Positions 49,656 through 57,796 of a DNA stretch of 64,000 nt are shown one piece after another (within the stretch, counting starts at the first letter, position 1; every line of letters starts with the position of its first letter). Under the pieces are notes generated by a model. It was not told where the DNA came from. It saw nothing but the letters and a program-made list of their open reading frames with translations, and searched no databases. The stretch is from Nitrosomonadales bacterium (GTDB lineage Bacteria > Pseudomonadota > Gammaproteobacteria > Burkholderiales > Gallionellaceae), in the NCBI GenBank assembly GCA_016177795.1, contig JACOUM010000003.1, positions 124,001 through 188,000 on the forward strand, in the 5' to 3' direction. The translations under genes were made by a program, and so were the position numbers.

Positions 49656-50048
49656 GTGAACAAGAATCGATTCAAATACGACCTTGCCTATGGATGCTTC
49701 TTATTTTGCGGGGCAAGCGCGTTAGTTATCGGCGTCATGGGTGCGATCCCGATGGATTCCGGAGCCTCCGGCGGCCTGGGTTTTCTGGTGGCTATTCCCC
49801 TGGCTCTCGCATTCATTACCGCACTGGTGGTTGGAATTGTGCTGTCTCTCTTACTCTGGAGACACTGGCCCCTTCTATTACTTGTCGCAATGACAATCTT
49901 CTTTGTCGCGGAGATCGTTACGGAGGCGGGCAACGCGGCATTTTACAATGCTGCCCCTTTTTTGTATGGGATTGGAAGTCTCGCGATTTGCGGCATTTGG
50001 TTCTTCGTGGTGAGAGGGAAGGCATTTCCGACCCCGGATGCCGAATAA
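49656..50048 (+). CDS. Small membrane protein of cassette 1
   Basis: A 130-residue protein with four hydrophobic segments (about residues 11-33, 41-67, 70-90 and 99-120). GTG start with GAGAGG eight bases ahead, 12 bases after the preceding gene, so the two are probably translated together. No family recognised. Two-gene cassettes often encode paired functions such as toxin and immunity, but nothing in the sequence shows that here. Confidence 0.65.
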   Translation: MNKNRFKYDLAYGCFLFCGASALVIGVMGAIPMDSGASGGLGFLVAIPLALAFITALVVGIVLSLLLWRHWPLLLLVAMTIFFVAEIVTEAGNAAFYNAAPFLYGIGSLAICGIWFFVVRGKAFPTPDAE

Positions 50049-50055
50049 TGGTCGC

Positions 50056-50124
50056 GCCTAACTTGCTGCTGCACCCGACCCTCGCGAGCTACGCTCGCTC
50101 GGGCGGGTGAGCGCGGCGTTAGGC
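50056..50124 (+). repeat. Integron attC site 1
   Basis: Sixty-nine bases with R' core GCCTAAC (50056-50062) and R'' core GTTAGGC (50118-50124), which are perfect reverse complements. Inside, CACCCG pairs with CGGGTG, with unpaired bases on one side, and a GC-rich terminal hairpin (CTCGCGAGC...GCTCGCTCGGG) closes the fold. This is the folded single-strand substrate recognised by integron integrases. Confidence 0.85.
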
Positions 50125-50139
50125 CTAGGATAAGGCATC

Positions 50140-50880
50140 GTGAAGCTATATAAATACAGTCGCTATTCCGAGCACCTGCTTAGTACCTTGGTCAAAGGAA
50201 CTGTTTGGCTTTCCGGGCCACAACATTTCAACGACATCTTTGACTGCCAATTCCAAAGAACCAACCTAACAAAACAGGAGCTGTCAGAGCTCCGGATACT
50301 TCACAAGCACAGGAACAGTGAATTTGAAGATCAGGTTCCGCTCGATTGCATTGCCGACAAATCGGTCGAGACGCCACCCGCGAACATGATTGATGGAGAG
50401 TACGCGGAGATTTCTTCGTTCATTTGGAGATTTGGAATCCTGACCCTAAGCGAAGTTTCCGATTCTCTTTTGATGTGGGCGCACTACGCGGCGAATCACA
50501 CTGGACTGTGTATTGAATACGACGTTGAGGCTGAGGCTGATCTCGGCAACGGGTCGCTAAGGCCGGTAAGTTATTCAACTGAATATCCGACGCTGTCTAT
50601 TTACGATTTTGGCGTCGACATCTTGAAAACTACCTTGCGGATCCTCACCACAAAATCAATGGAATGGGCATACGAAAAGGAATGGCGCTACTTTGAGAAC
50701 AACAAGAAGAACACAGAGATCCCGTCACCATTTGAAATTACCGGTGTCATATTTGGCGCTCGAATGAAGACGGATCAAATGGATACAGTCAAAAAGATAC
50801 TCAAGGGCAAGGATGTCAAGTTCTCTCAGGCCCAGCAATCGACCACTAGGTTCTCGCTCGACAGGTTGAAAGTTGATTAG
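50140..50880 (+). CDS. DUF2971 family protein in cassette 2
   Basis: The 246-residue product has the DUF2971 pattern: KLYKYSRYSEHLLSTLVKGTVWLSGPQHFNDIFDCQF (one strand-helix block, residues 2-38), WGILTLSE-like FGILTLSEVSDSLLMWAHYAANHTGLCIEY, and the C-terminal KEWRYF. DUF2971 proteins are common in mobile and defence-rich regions; their biochemical role is unknown. GTG start 15 bases after the attC 1 boundary, typical of a cassette gene. GC is clearly lower than in core genes. Confidence 0.82.
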   Translation: MKLYKYSRYSEHLLSTLVKGTVWLSGPQHFNDIFDCQFQRTNLTKQELSELRILHKHRNSEFEDQVPLDCIADKSVETPPANMIDGEYAEISSFIWRFGILTLSEVSDSLLMWAHYAANHTGLCIEYDVEAEADLGNGSLRPVSYSTEYPTLSIYDFGVDILKTTLRILTTKSMEWAYEKEWRYFENNKKNTEIPSPFEITGVIFGARMKTDQMDTVKKILKGKDVKFSQAQQSTTRFSLDRLKVD

Positions 50881-50907
50881 CGCACAACAAACACGCGCTT
50901 GGGTGTG

Positions 50908-50973
50908 GCCTAACCTATCAATGCACCGGCCTGCGCGAAAAGCCGCGCAGGCCGGTGATTTTGAACGTTGACG
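50908..50973 (+). repeat. attC-like site 2, end of the cassette array
   Basis: R'-type core GCCTAAC at 50908-50914, nine bases, a perfect 14-bp stem (50924-50937 with 50944-50957, starting CACCGGCC) around AAAAGC, nine bases, then GTTGACG at 50967-50973. The last core does not fit GTTRRRY fully nor pair with R', as expected when the six bases right of the cut come from chromosomal DNA at the end of an array. It could alternatively be only a strong hairpin. Confidence 0.6.
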
Positions 50974-51172
50974 GTCTGCTTTTTAAAGTCGCGACTGACT
51001 GCAACGTGTCGATTGTGTGAGTTCGCTAATGTCCGCTGTCGAGCAGTTCAGTTTTTTGTGCGCGATGAAATTTTCATTGCGCTAAAGCAGGCGTTCGTCA
51101 ATTCACCCTATCGACACAAAGGCGACATCCGACTTGCTCCATAGCAGATAATTCGCCCGCTTGAGCGAGGGG

Positions 51173-52834
51173 CTAGGCATACGCGATGCCGTACCAGCGT
51201 GATTTCCATTTCCCTGATTGAATAGTAACTTCGGTGATCTTGTAGTCCTGATCTTTGCGCGGGAGATAGCTGCGGCTTCGGAGCCAATCCATGATTTGGG
51301 CGAGGTTTTGAAGTTCCTGAATCTTTGAAGCTAAGTGCCACAGTTTCGTTATTGGCACATCTGGATGTTGTACGCGGTGCCCACCGATGAAGTTTACGGA
51401 ACCGATCATTGTCTGAAAATCGTAGGATTGGTCAATCTGCAGCAATGACATCAAACGTGCATCATTGTCAGAAAACATCTTTGCGATCTTTTGGGCTTGA
51501 GCAACACCCTTTCGCAGCTCCTCTGATCGTGCCAGTATCTCTCTGACCTCGGCTGGCTCGATAAACCATTTGATCTCGATGCAGAGACATATCTTCGCTT
51601 CCCGATCGATAATTGCGAGGTCAAGATCGGTGTCATCGAGTTGACCGTGCTTGAAGTCGAACTTAAGCCCAGCGAGGGAAGTGATGGTCTCAGACCTGGC
51701 TTGGCTCTCCTTCTCGTCCACGAACTGTGAGTATAGTTTGCGGTCCGCCGGTACTTGGTTCAACAGCACACACAGATTCCGCTCTGCATGTACATGTGTC
51801 ATTACAAATGGAGAGATCGCGTACTGACCGTTTGTTAGATCGACTATCGGTTGAATGGCGATATCTGGATTTCTGATGTTCACCTCACCGAAGGTCAGGT
51901 ATCGCAATACATTTTGAACTACCGACTTCTGGATGCCGGTATGTCTGGCAATTGTGATTAGAAGCCCCCCTTTTCTCGGTGTCCAAACAGCGCTTGCGAA
52001 TGCGATGGCAGCCGCACCGCCTGCAGCGGCAATTTGCCGTGCGGCGAACCACGCATAGGCCATAGATTGGAGACAGATGAAGACAGCTCGGTACTGCGCA
52101 AGCGAAAAGTAGGTGAACTGCCAGTTGTCTGGCAAAGCGTGGCGGCGGCTCAACGGCTCTTCAAATGCAAATGAAAGTCTCTTCATTAGTCGGCGGGTGA
52201 AGTCGACTGAGTAGACGCCGCCACTTACGTGCATGTTCGCTACAAGCTCTCGTTGGGCCAGATTTGGATCTAGGCCGACTTCTCGATCTGGATCGCGCTT
52301 TGCGACAAATCGGTCATAGACCTCATAAGACAGATCATTCGTTGACCAGTCTGTCGGAATTAGGTCATTGCCTTGCACTACAAGGTCGATCTCCTTTGCG
52401 TGAAACAGAGGAAAAATGGTGCAGAAGTGAGCATAGTCCTCCGCTCGATCTAACCAGTCATTTGCGAGTTGATAGTGCTCATCGATGAGTTCGCGATTAA
52501 ACGTAAATGGCCCTTTAGCAGATCGTTGATGGCACACGCGTAGCGGATACGTCAGTGCGTTCATCAGGCCGTCTACGTATATCGCCGCCTGCGGAGCATC
52601 CAGTGGGGACATCACAGCGATCTTGAAGTGATGATCCTCGACGACTGACAACAGTGTCCAAGCGCATTGCGCGAACGGCAGGCTTGCGAGCTCGTTCTGT
52701 GCGAACGCTTCGTCAATTTCCACCTCGATGTCGTGTAGTTCTTCGATGGCCAAGTAACGGGTTCCGATACGGATGCCTAACGAGGCTGTAGAAAAAGTAT
52801 ATTCATGCCTGCATCGTGCCGTGAACCAAAACAA
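51173..52834 (-). CDS. Large hypothetical protein with PD-(D/E)XK-like C-terminal motif
   Basis: Up to 553 residues; not recognised. The C-terminal part contains DTDLDLAIIDREAKICLCIEIKW, a hydrophobic-strand arrangement with Asp and then E-x-K as in PD-(D/E)XK nucleases (positions about 402-424, quoted in part: DLDLAIIDR and CIEIKW). The N-terminal 380 residues show no known motif. The listed start is a TTG without ribosome binding site, and the first 25 codons may not be translated; TTG or GTG codons near 52745 and 52720 are alternatives. GC is lower than in core genes and its neighbours are cassette genes, so recent transfer is likely. A defence or repair role is possible but unproven. Confidence 0.6.
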   Translation of the reverse strand: MFWFTARCRHEYTFSTASLGIRIGTRYLAIEELHDIEVEIDEAFAQNELASLPFAQCAWTLLSVVEDHHFKIAVMSPLDAPQAAIYVDGLMNALTYPLRVCHQRSAKGPFTFNRELIDEHYQLANDWLDRAEDYAHFCTIFPLFHAKEIDLVVQGNDLIPTDWSTNDLSYEVYDRFVAKRDPDREVGLDPNLAQRELVANMHVSGGVYSVDFTRRLMKRLSFAFEEPLSRRHALPDNWQFTYFSLAQYRAVFICLQSMAYAWFAARQIAAAGGAAAIAFASAVWTPRKGGLLITIARHTGIQKSVVQNVLRYLTFGEVNIRNPDIAIQPIVDLTNGQYAISPFVMTHVHAERNLCVLLNQVPADRKLYSQFVDEKESQARSETITSLAGLKFDFKHGQLDDTDLDLAIIDREAKICLCIEIKWFIEPAEVREILARSEELRKGVAQAQKIAKMFSDNDARLMSLLQIDQSYDFQTMIGSVNFIGGHRVQHPDVPITKLWHLASKIQELQNLAQIMDWLRSRSYLPRKDQDYKITEVTIQSGKWKSRWYGIAYA

Positions 52835-53067
52835 ATATCAAGCAAATGGCTGCTCTTGGAAATTGTTTGATTGCCCGCTATTGGCACTGAGTGATCAGTC
52901 AGCTCTTTAAACAGCTTGCCGCGAAGCTGACGCTGGAATAAAGAAATTCGTGCTGCCTTGAAGCTGCCAGTGGCCAACCATCACTACCGACACAAACCAG
53001 ACGGTCGATCTCCTCCGAAGTAGACATTCAACGATTGACATGAGTGAAAGCCAGTTTGGGGTGCAAC

Positions 53068-54147
53068 TCAAACTAATCCGCTCACCGTCCAGGATAGTAG
53101 CGCAGCCAACGGGAGTGTAGCCAACCAGGACAGCATAATTTGGCGCAATGCCGTCCAATCCAATGTCTGTGCACGCATACCGACCCCGGCAATGGAGCCG
53201 ACCGAGACATGTGTTGTGGAAACTGGCACCCCCAGTTTGCTGGCGAACAGTACCAGGATCGCAGTAATCAAATTGGCAGCCAGTCCTTGACTATGATCCA
53301 TGCGCGTCACGCGATGGCTCATACGTTCCGCAACTTTCTTTGCAAAACCGATTCCGCCAAATGTCATTGCGACGGACAGCAACAAAATGGAGGTTTGTGC
53401 CTCAATCAGCCTGGATGCGATAAGCAGGGCTGCCATTTTCGGCGTGTCGTTCACTCCGCGTGCAAAACAGATCGCCATTGCGGACAGGATGTGCAGCTTG
53501 TCCAGCCAGTTGGTAATCGAGAAACGTGAAATGACCGGCAACGAGTCACAATCCTTTTCACGTCCCAATACAAGCCAGGGTGCCAATGCGTTTTGCAGTG
53601 CAGCACCGCCGGTTGCGGTTGCAGCAGACATTTCCGGCTGGATTGCGCACACACAATCCTCCTCTATCGGGCGTAAACGAAACGCTGAATATGCCAATGC
53701 GCCCAGAATAGCTGCCAGCAATGGGCTGGCCAGCAACGGCAGCAAAAAGGTTTGCATCAATCTGCCGGGATGTACGCCGCTCTCGGCTTGCGCCAGGCCT
53801 GCGCCGATCAGCCCCCCGATCAGCGCGTGAGTGGTGGAAACCGGATAGCCCAAGCGCGTTGCGAGGAAAATGGTAATCGCCGCGCCGCATGATACGCTCA
53901 GAATAAACAGGGGCGTATTGACTACAGCATCTGCAACCAACCCCTTGCCGGAAAAGTTCTGTACCAGCGTTTCGGCAAGAAACAGGGCAGCGAAACAACC
54001 AGCCACCGTAGCCAATGTTGCCAACGTGAGTGCCTGGCGGTAATTCAGCGTATCCGACCCCCAGATGGTCGCGAACCCCTTGAAGTTGTCGTTTGCTCCA
54101 TTACTGAAGGCAAGAAACAGTGCAGCAATAACTATTAGCCATTCCAT
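53068..54147 (-). CDS. pit: Inorganic phosphate transporter, PiT family
   Basis: A 359-residue membrane protein with the two inverted PiT signatures: FSNGANDNFKGFATIWGS near the N-terminus with GYPVSTTHALIGG, and ARGVNDTPKMAALL with GVPVSTTHVSVGSIAG in the second half. PiT carriers move metal-phosphate with protons; some homologues carry sulfate. GGGAGAAAG lies ahead of the ATG. It is close to the ArsM cluster; PiT carriers also admit arsenate, so a link to arsenic is conceivable but not shown. Confidence 0.9.
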   Translation of the reverse strand: MEWLIVIAALFLAFSNGANDNFKGFATIWGSDTLNYRQALTLATLATVAGCFAALFLAETLVQNFSGKGLVADAVVNTPLFILSVSCGAAITIFLATRLGYPVSTTHALIGGLIGAGLAQAESGVHPGRLMQTFLLPLLASPLLAAILGALAYSAFRLRPIEEDCVCAIQPEMSAATATGGAALQNALAPWLVLGREKDCDSLPVISRFSITNWLDKLHILSAMAICFARGVNDTPKMAALLIASRLIEAQTSILLLSVAMTFGGIGFAKKVAERMSHRVTRMDHSQGLAANLITAILVLFASKLGVPVSTTHVSVGSIAGVGMRAQTLDWTALRQIMLSWLATLPLAALLSWTVSGLV

Positions 54148-54166
54148 GATCTTTCTCCCTGCGCGG

Positions 54167-54301
54167 TTATTTGATTGCGGTGAACTTGACGCTCACCATT
54201 TTGCCTTGCACGGCGTTCAAGTCGTCTGCTTCCGGGGCAGGTGTGTACTCCTTGCCGGGGCTGCATGCCATCCCGTCGAGTTCGGGGGCGGAGAGTAGAT
54301 G
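54167..54301 (-). pseudogene. 3' remnant of an arsM homologue
   Basis: The 44 codons before the stop translate to HLLSAPELDGMACSPGKEYTPAPEADD and on to VSVKFTAIK, matching the C-terminus of the intact ArsM at 56197 nearly residue for residue. One difference is CSPG here for CCPG there. Homology stops at 54301 where the PAS-like scrap begins. It is the scar of a duplicated arsM whose 5' part has been lost. Confidence 0.88.
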
Positions 54302-54377
54302 TCGCGGTTGTACTCGACGATGGCCCCGTCATGATCGATCGCGATGATGCAGTCGAGCGAAGAACAGCATCGCATTG
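54298..54377 (-). pseudogene. PAS-domain fragment
   Basis: About 26 codons in one frame on the minus strand include LDCIIAIDHDGAIVEYNRDI, the typical first strands of a PAS domain (D-x-I-I-A-I-D-x-D-G-x-I-x-E-x-N). There is no start or continuation. It is probably a remnant of a sensor gene joined to the arsM scar by deletion. Confidence 0.55.
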
Positions 54378-54532
54378 AACCATTACTGACAGACCAGGTG
54401 CTCGTGCAGCACTATCGGTTCTTTTACATCCATCATCATTTTCGAATCCCGCTACGGAGTGCGATTATCTGCAGAGAAGAACAACGACAATTCCACTGGA
54501 TAGAAATTGCACCACCTGTCTAGCGTGCCTGC

Positions 54533-55408
54533 TCACGATTGTGGTTGAGCCGCCTGCCCGATTCCTGCGGCATCCAGGCTGTCCCCGATGACTACCAGCC
54601 TGCCGGCTGTGACGTCCTTGTCGAAGCGTGCTGAATCGACATTTCCGAAGGCGCTGTCAAAGCGATAGGGACCGTTCGTTGTGCTGACCAGTGCCTTTGC
54701 CCGCGCTACACGCCCGAACTTCCCGCATGACAGATCGGCAAACAGCTTCTGTACGGAAGCAAATTCCATCTGGTCCGCAAGCCTGAAGGAAAATGTCTCA
54801 AACTTGAGATGGCAGTTGCCAGAAACAATCTGGCGCCGCAGCGGCGCGTCCGGCAAAGGCATGTCGATTTCGGCATTGACAGTGCGGAACAGGATGGCGC
54901 GTGGATTGATGGTGCCGATCAGGCGTTCAGCGGCGTCAATCGCAGATACCTCAGCGAGGTCGATCTTGTTCACCAGGATAACATCGGAATTTACGATCTG
55001 GTCCTCGAAGAAGGTTCCGTACATTTCTGATTCGTAGAGCTCCGCGAACTCCGTGGCGTCGACGATGCCGATGACCGATGCGGAGCCGGTGCCGGCACTT
55101 TCTATTGCCTCCAGCACGCCCGACGGCGAGGCCACTCCACTCGGCTCAATCAACAGGTGCTCGGGCGAGAACTGTTCCACGATACCCTGGATGGTCGTGA
55201 CAAGGTCAAGCTTGAGGGTGCAGCAGATGCAACCGCTCGGCAGCTCCACCGATTCGATGCCGCCCGCAGAGAAGATTTCGCCGTCGATGCCTGCCTTGGC
55301 GAAGTCATTGACGAGTACCACGGCCTTCTCCGTATTGCCAGCCACGAAGTTCCTGATGAACGTCGTCTTCCCTGAACCCAGCAATCCGCACACTACCGTC
55401 GTTTTCAT
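54533..55408 (-). CDS. CobW/COG0523-family GTPase (metal or cofactor chaperone)
   Basis: A 291-residue G3E GTPase with Walker A GLLGSGKTT (residues 8-16), the metal-binding CxCC motif in LPSGCICCTLK, and the guanine-specificity motif NKID. COG0523 proteins deliver metals or help corrinoid enzymes; members are found beside corrinoid methyltransferase genes. The C-terminal domain is short compared with CobW (about 350 residues). Last intact gene of the methyltransferase cluster, 60 bases after a DUF1638 gene. Confidence 0.85.
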   Translation of the reverse strand: MKTTVVCGLLGSGKTTFIRNFVAGNTEKAVVLVNDFAKAGIDGEIFSAGGIESVELPSGCICCTLKLDLVTTIQGIVEQFSPEHLLIEPSGVASPSGVLEAIESAGTGSASVIGIVDATEFAELYESEMYGTFFEDQIVNSDVILVNKIDLAEVSAIDAAERLIGTINPRAILFRTVNAEIDMPLPDAPLRRQIVSGNCHLKFETFSFRLADQMEFASVQKLFADLSCGKFGRVARAKALVSTTNGPYRFDSAFGNVDSARFDKDVTAGRLVVIGDSLDAAGIGQAAQPQS

Positions 55409-55468
55409 AATAATCCTAAGCCGTACCAGCCTCTATCAAAGTCTGATCGTCCATCGTACGTATGGTCA

Positions 55469-56110
55469 TTACTCCGTTGCCCGAGCTGCTGATGCCTGGG
55501 CGGCGATCTGCCGGGCTTTTTCAAGATGCTCTTCCAGCACTGCGGAAGTTCCCGTCGTCTTCTCCAGCGTCAGCGAGAAGATGTCGCAAACCTCATTTGC
55601 CTTGCCGATATAGTAGTCGTCGTTTCCCACCCCGGTATCGATGTAAAGCCCGGTCCGAAAGGCGGACATAAGTCTTTTGGCCATTTCTATCGGGTCTTTG
55701 CCGTATTTCACCACCCGGTCCAGATGGTTTCCCTTGATGACCATATCGACGCCGAGCTCCGCCCATCCTGGGCTCATGAACCACGTCCCGATTTCTTTGC
55801 GGACTGCCTCGCCATGCTTTTCAGGCGTCATGAATATCTGGATGCAGTCTTCCATCTGCGGCATCACCACCGGTATGTCGATCTCGTTTTCTATCCCTTT
55901 CAGCGACTGGCAATAGCCGTAGCCGAGGAAGATCACGTCAACTTTATCCTTGATGGCCTTCACGTTTTCCAGGACGATCTCTTTCATCTTTTTCGGACTG
56001 CTGTGGAGCGCCGCCTCAAGATAAATGATCTCGGTGATGCCGGGAGTTTTACTCAACAGCTTGTCCAGCTCAAGCTTCATGATGTCGCAGGCAATAACAC
56101 CGATTCTCAA
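55469..56110 (-). CDS. DUF1638 family protein, paralogue A
   Basis: A 213-residue soluble protein of DUF1638: IGVIACDIMKLELDKLL, VDVIFLGYGYCQSLKGIE, MPQMEDCIQIF and NDDYYIGKANEVCDIF. Three cysteines (in ACD, GYC and EDC) are conserved with paralogue B and could bind a metal. DUF1638 genes are typically found with corrinoid methyltransferase genes in anaerobes and methanogens; the function is unknown. TTG start with GGAGGT seven bases ahead. Its upstream sequence is homologous to that of paralogue B, showing duplication of the gene with its leader. Confidence 0.85.
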   Translation of the reverse strand: MRIGVIACDIMKLELDKLLSKTPGITEIIYLEAALHSSPKKMKEIVLENVKAIKDKVDVIFLGYGYCQSLKGIENEIDIPVVMPQMEDCIQIFMTPEKHGEAVRKEIGTWFMSPGWAELGVDMVIKGNHLDRVVKYGKDPIEMAKRLMSAFRTGLYIDTGVGNDDYYIGKANEVCDIFSLTLEKTTGTSAVLEEHLEKARQIAAQASAARATE

Positions 56111-56196
56111 AGCCGATACCTCCAGGATTGCAGGGGATGCCGCCTATATTTGGACGACATTTTTCATTTGCTACACAGGGGCAATCTATCGAGTGG

Positions 56197-57027
56197 TCAT
56201 TTGATTGCGGTAAATTTGACGCTCACTACTTTGCCCTGTACCTGGTTCAAGTCGTCTGCTGCCGGGGCTGGTGTGTATTCCTTGCCTGGGCAGCACGCCA
56301 TACCGTCGAGTTCCGGATCGGAGAGCAGATGGCGTGCGACAACTTTAATTTCGGTAAAGCCCGCTTCCTTCAGCGTATCCCAGTAATCTGCCTCCGGTAT
56401 CGCGCCGCCGGTGCAACCCGCCCAGCCCGATTGCAGCCGCTCGCGCAACTCTGCGTCTATCGGCCCGGTCAACAGGATGTCGGAGATGGCGAGCCGCCCG
56501 CCCGGTTTGAGAATGCGAAACGCCTCTCGAAAAACCGCGTCCTTGTCGGGGCACAGATTGATGACGCAATTGGATATCACCACGTCGGCACTGGCGTCCG
56601 GCAACGTCGTATCCTCCAATGGTGCATGACGAAACTCGACGCTGCGATCCGCCAGGCCGGCCTGCGCTACCGCCTGTTTCGCCTGTTCAATCATCTGCGG
56701 CGCGAAATCGACCCCGTATACTTTGCCGCCCGCACCCACCTTGCGCGCCGCCAGGATCACATCGATGCCGCCTCCACAACCGATGTCGACGACCACCTTA
56801 CCCGGCTGCAAATTCGCAAAGCCGGTCGGATTGCCGCAACCGCGCGAAAGATTCCGCGCAATTTCCGGCACCGAGGAGAGCTCTGATCTGCTATAGATAG
56901 CCTGCTCATGCGCGCAGCAAGCCTGGATGGCCGGTTTGCTGCAACAGGAATCTGCGGCGTTTCCGGCTGTTTCCGCGAATTTGCCATAGCGTTCCTGCAC
57001 AACTTGACGGACTTCATCGGGTTTCAC
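56197..57027 (-). CDS. arsM: ArsM-family SAM-dependent methyltransferase
   Basis: A 276-residue class I methyltransferase. SAM-binding motif I is VDIGCGGGIDVILAARKVG; ISNCVINLCPDKDAVFREAFRILKPGGRLAISD (residues about 150-182, blocks) and GWAGCTGGAI are characteristic of prokaryotic ArsM, including cysteines in SNC and AGC that bind As(III). It also has double-cysteine motifs in the N-terminal (DSCCSK, QACC) and C-terminal (MACCPG) regions. ArsM converts As(III) to methylated arsenicals. GTG start with GGGAGGAG ahead. It lies between two DUF1638 genes inside a corrinoid-type cluster, and not in the ars operon, so a substrate other than simple arsenite is possible. Confidence 0.85.
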   Translation of the reverse strand: MKPDEVRQVVQERYGKFAETAGNAADSCCSKPAIQACCAHEQAIYSRSELSSVPEIARNLSRGCGNPTGFANLQPGKVVVDIGCGGGIDVILAARKVGAGGKVYGVDFAPQMIEQAKQAVAQAGLADRSVEFRHAPLEDTTLPDASADVVISNCVINLCPDKDAVFREAFRILKPGGRLAISDILLTGPIDAELRERLQSGWAGCTGGAIPEADYWDTLKEAGFTEIKVVARHLLSDPELDGMACCPGKEYTPAPAADDLNQVQGKVVSVKFTAIK

Positions 57028-57051
57028 GACTTCTCCTCCCTTTTGAGGTTG

Positions 57052-57693
57052 TTACGCCTTTGTCTGTGCCGTTGCTGCCTTTGCGGCGACCTTTTGGGCT
57101 ATTTCAAGATGCTCTTCCAGCACTGCGGAAGTTCCTGTCGTCTTTTCCAGCGCCAGCGAGAACACGTCGCAGAACTCGTTCGACTTGCCGATATAATAGT
57201 CGTCATTCCCGACCCCGGTATCGATGAAGAGCCCACGCCGGTAATGGGTAAAAAGTCTCCTGGCCATCTCCATCGGATCTTTGCCGTACTTCACCACCCG
57301 GTCCAGATGGTTTTCCTTGATGACCATTTCGGCCCCGATCTCCGCCCAGCCGGGACTCATGAACCAGGTACCAACTTCCTTGCGTATCGCCTCGCCATAT
57401 TTTTGCGGCGTCATGAATATCTGGATGCAGTCATCCATCTGCGGCATCACCACCGGTATGTCGATTTCGTCCTCGATCCCTTCCAGTGCATTGCAAAAAC
57501 CGTAGCCGAGGAAGATCACGTCCACCTTATCCTTGATGGCATTCACATTTTCCAGGATGGTCTGTTTCATCTTTTTCGGATAGCAGTGGAGCGCCGCCTC
57601 GAGATAGATGATCTCGGTAATACCGGGGATTTTGCTTAATAGCTTGTCCAGTTCAAGCTTCATGATGTCGCATGCAACAACGCCGATTCTCAT
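57052..57693 (-). CDS. DUF1638 family protein, paralogue B
   Basis: A 213-residue protein, identical to paralogue A at most positions (MRIGVVACDIMKLELDKLL, VDVIFLGYGFCNALEGIE, MPQMDDCIQIF). The same three cysteines are present. The ATG at 57693 has GGAGGT seven bases ahead; an ATG five codons upstream contains that site and is rejected. It precedes arsM by 25 bases and follows the hydantoinase-family gene by about 100 bases. Confidence 0.87.
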   Translation of the reverse strand: MRIGVVACDIMKLELDKLLSKIPGITEIIYLEAALHCYPKKMKQTILENVNAIKDKVDVIFLGYGFCNALEGIEDEIDIPVVMPQMDDCIQIFMTPQKYGEAIRKEVGTWFMSPGWAEIGAEMVIKENHLDRVVKYGKDPMEMARRLFTHYRRGLFIDTGVGNDDYYIGKSNEFCDVFSLALEKTTGTSAVLEEHLEIAQKVAAKAATAQTKA

Positions 57694-57796
57694 GGTCGGG
57701 ACCTCCATGGTTGAAGGGTATGCGGCCCATTCTCAAGCGACCCGTTCAATTTTCCAGACGAAACCATTTTCAAAATATGCTCCTCAAATGAGTGCT

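Larger units (their letters stand above)
49079..50118 (+). mobile_element. Integron gene cassette 1 (two genes)
   Basis: The segment begins after G of a GTTAGAC core site (49078-49084) and ends at the G of GTTAGGC of an attC site (50056-50124), as expected for an integrated cassette. It holds two small genes without an attC between them. Its base composition is lower in GC than the surrounding core genes. No integron integrase is in the window. Confidence 0.7.
54148..54532. other. Gene graveyard between pit and the CobW-type gene
   Basis: The stretch holds no intact gene. It contains the last 45 codons of an arsM copy (54167-54301) abutting a PAS-domain scrap (54298-54377) on the minus strand. 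From 54378 to 54532 I see nothing recognisable. Confidence 0.7.

Noticed and set aside
52775-52781. GCCTAAC/GTTAGGC core-like site near the start of the 553-residue protein gene
   Set aside because: No matching second core at attC distance on either side; a single 7-base match is within chance.
52777-53158. Two small minus-strand frames between the 553-residue protein gene and pit
   Set aside because: They overlap the real genes, lack ribosome binding sites and have no recognisable sequence.
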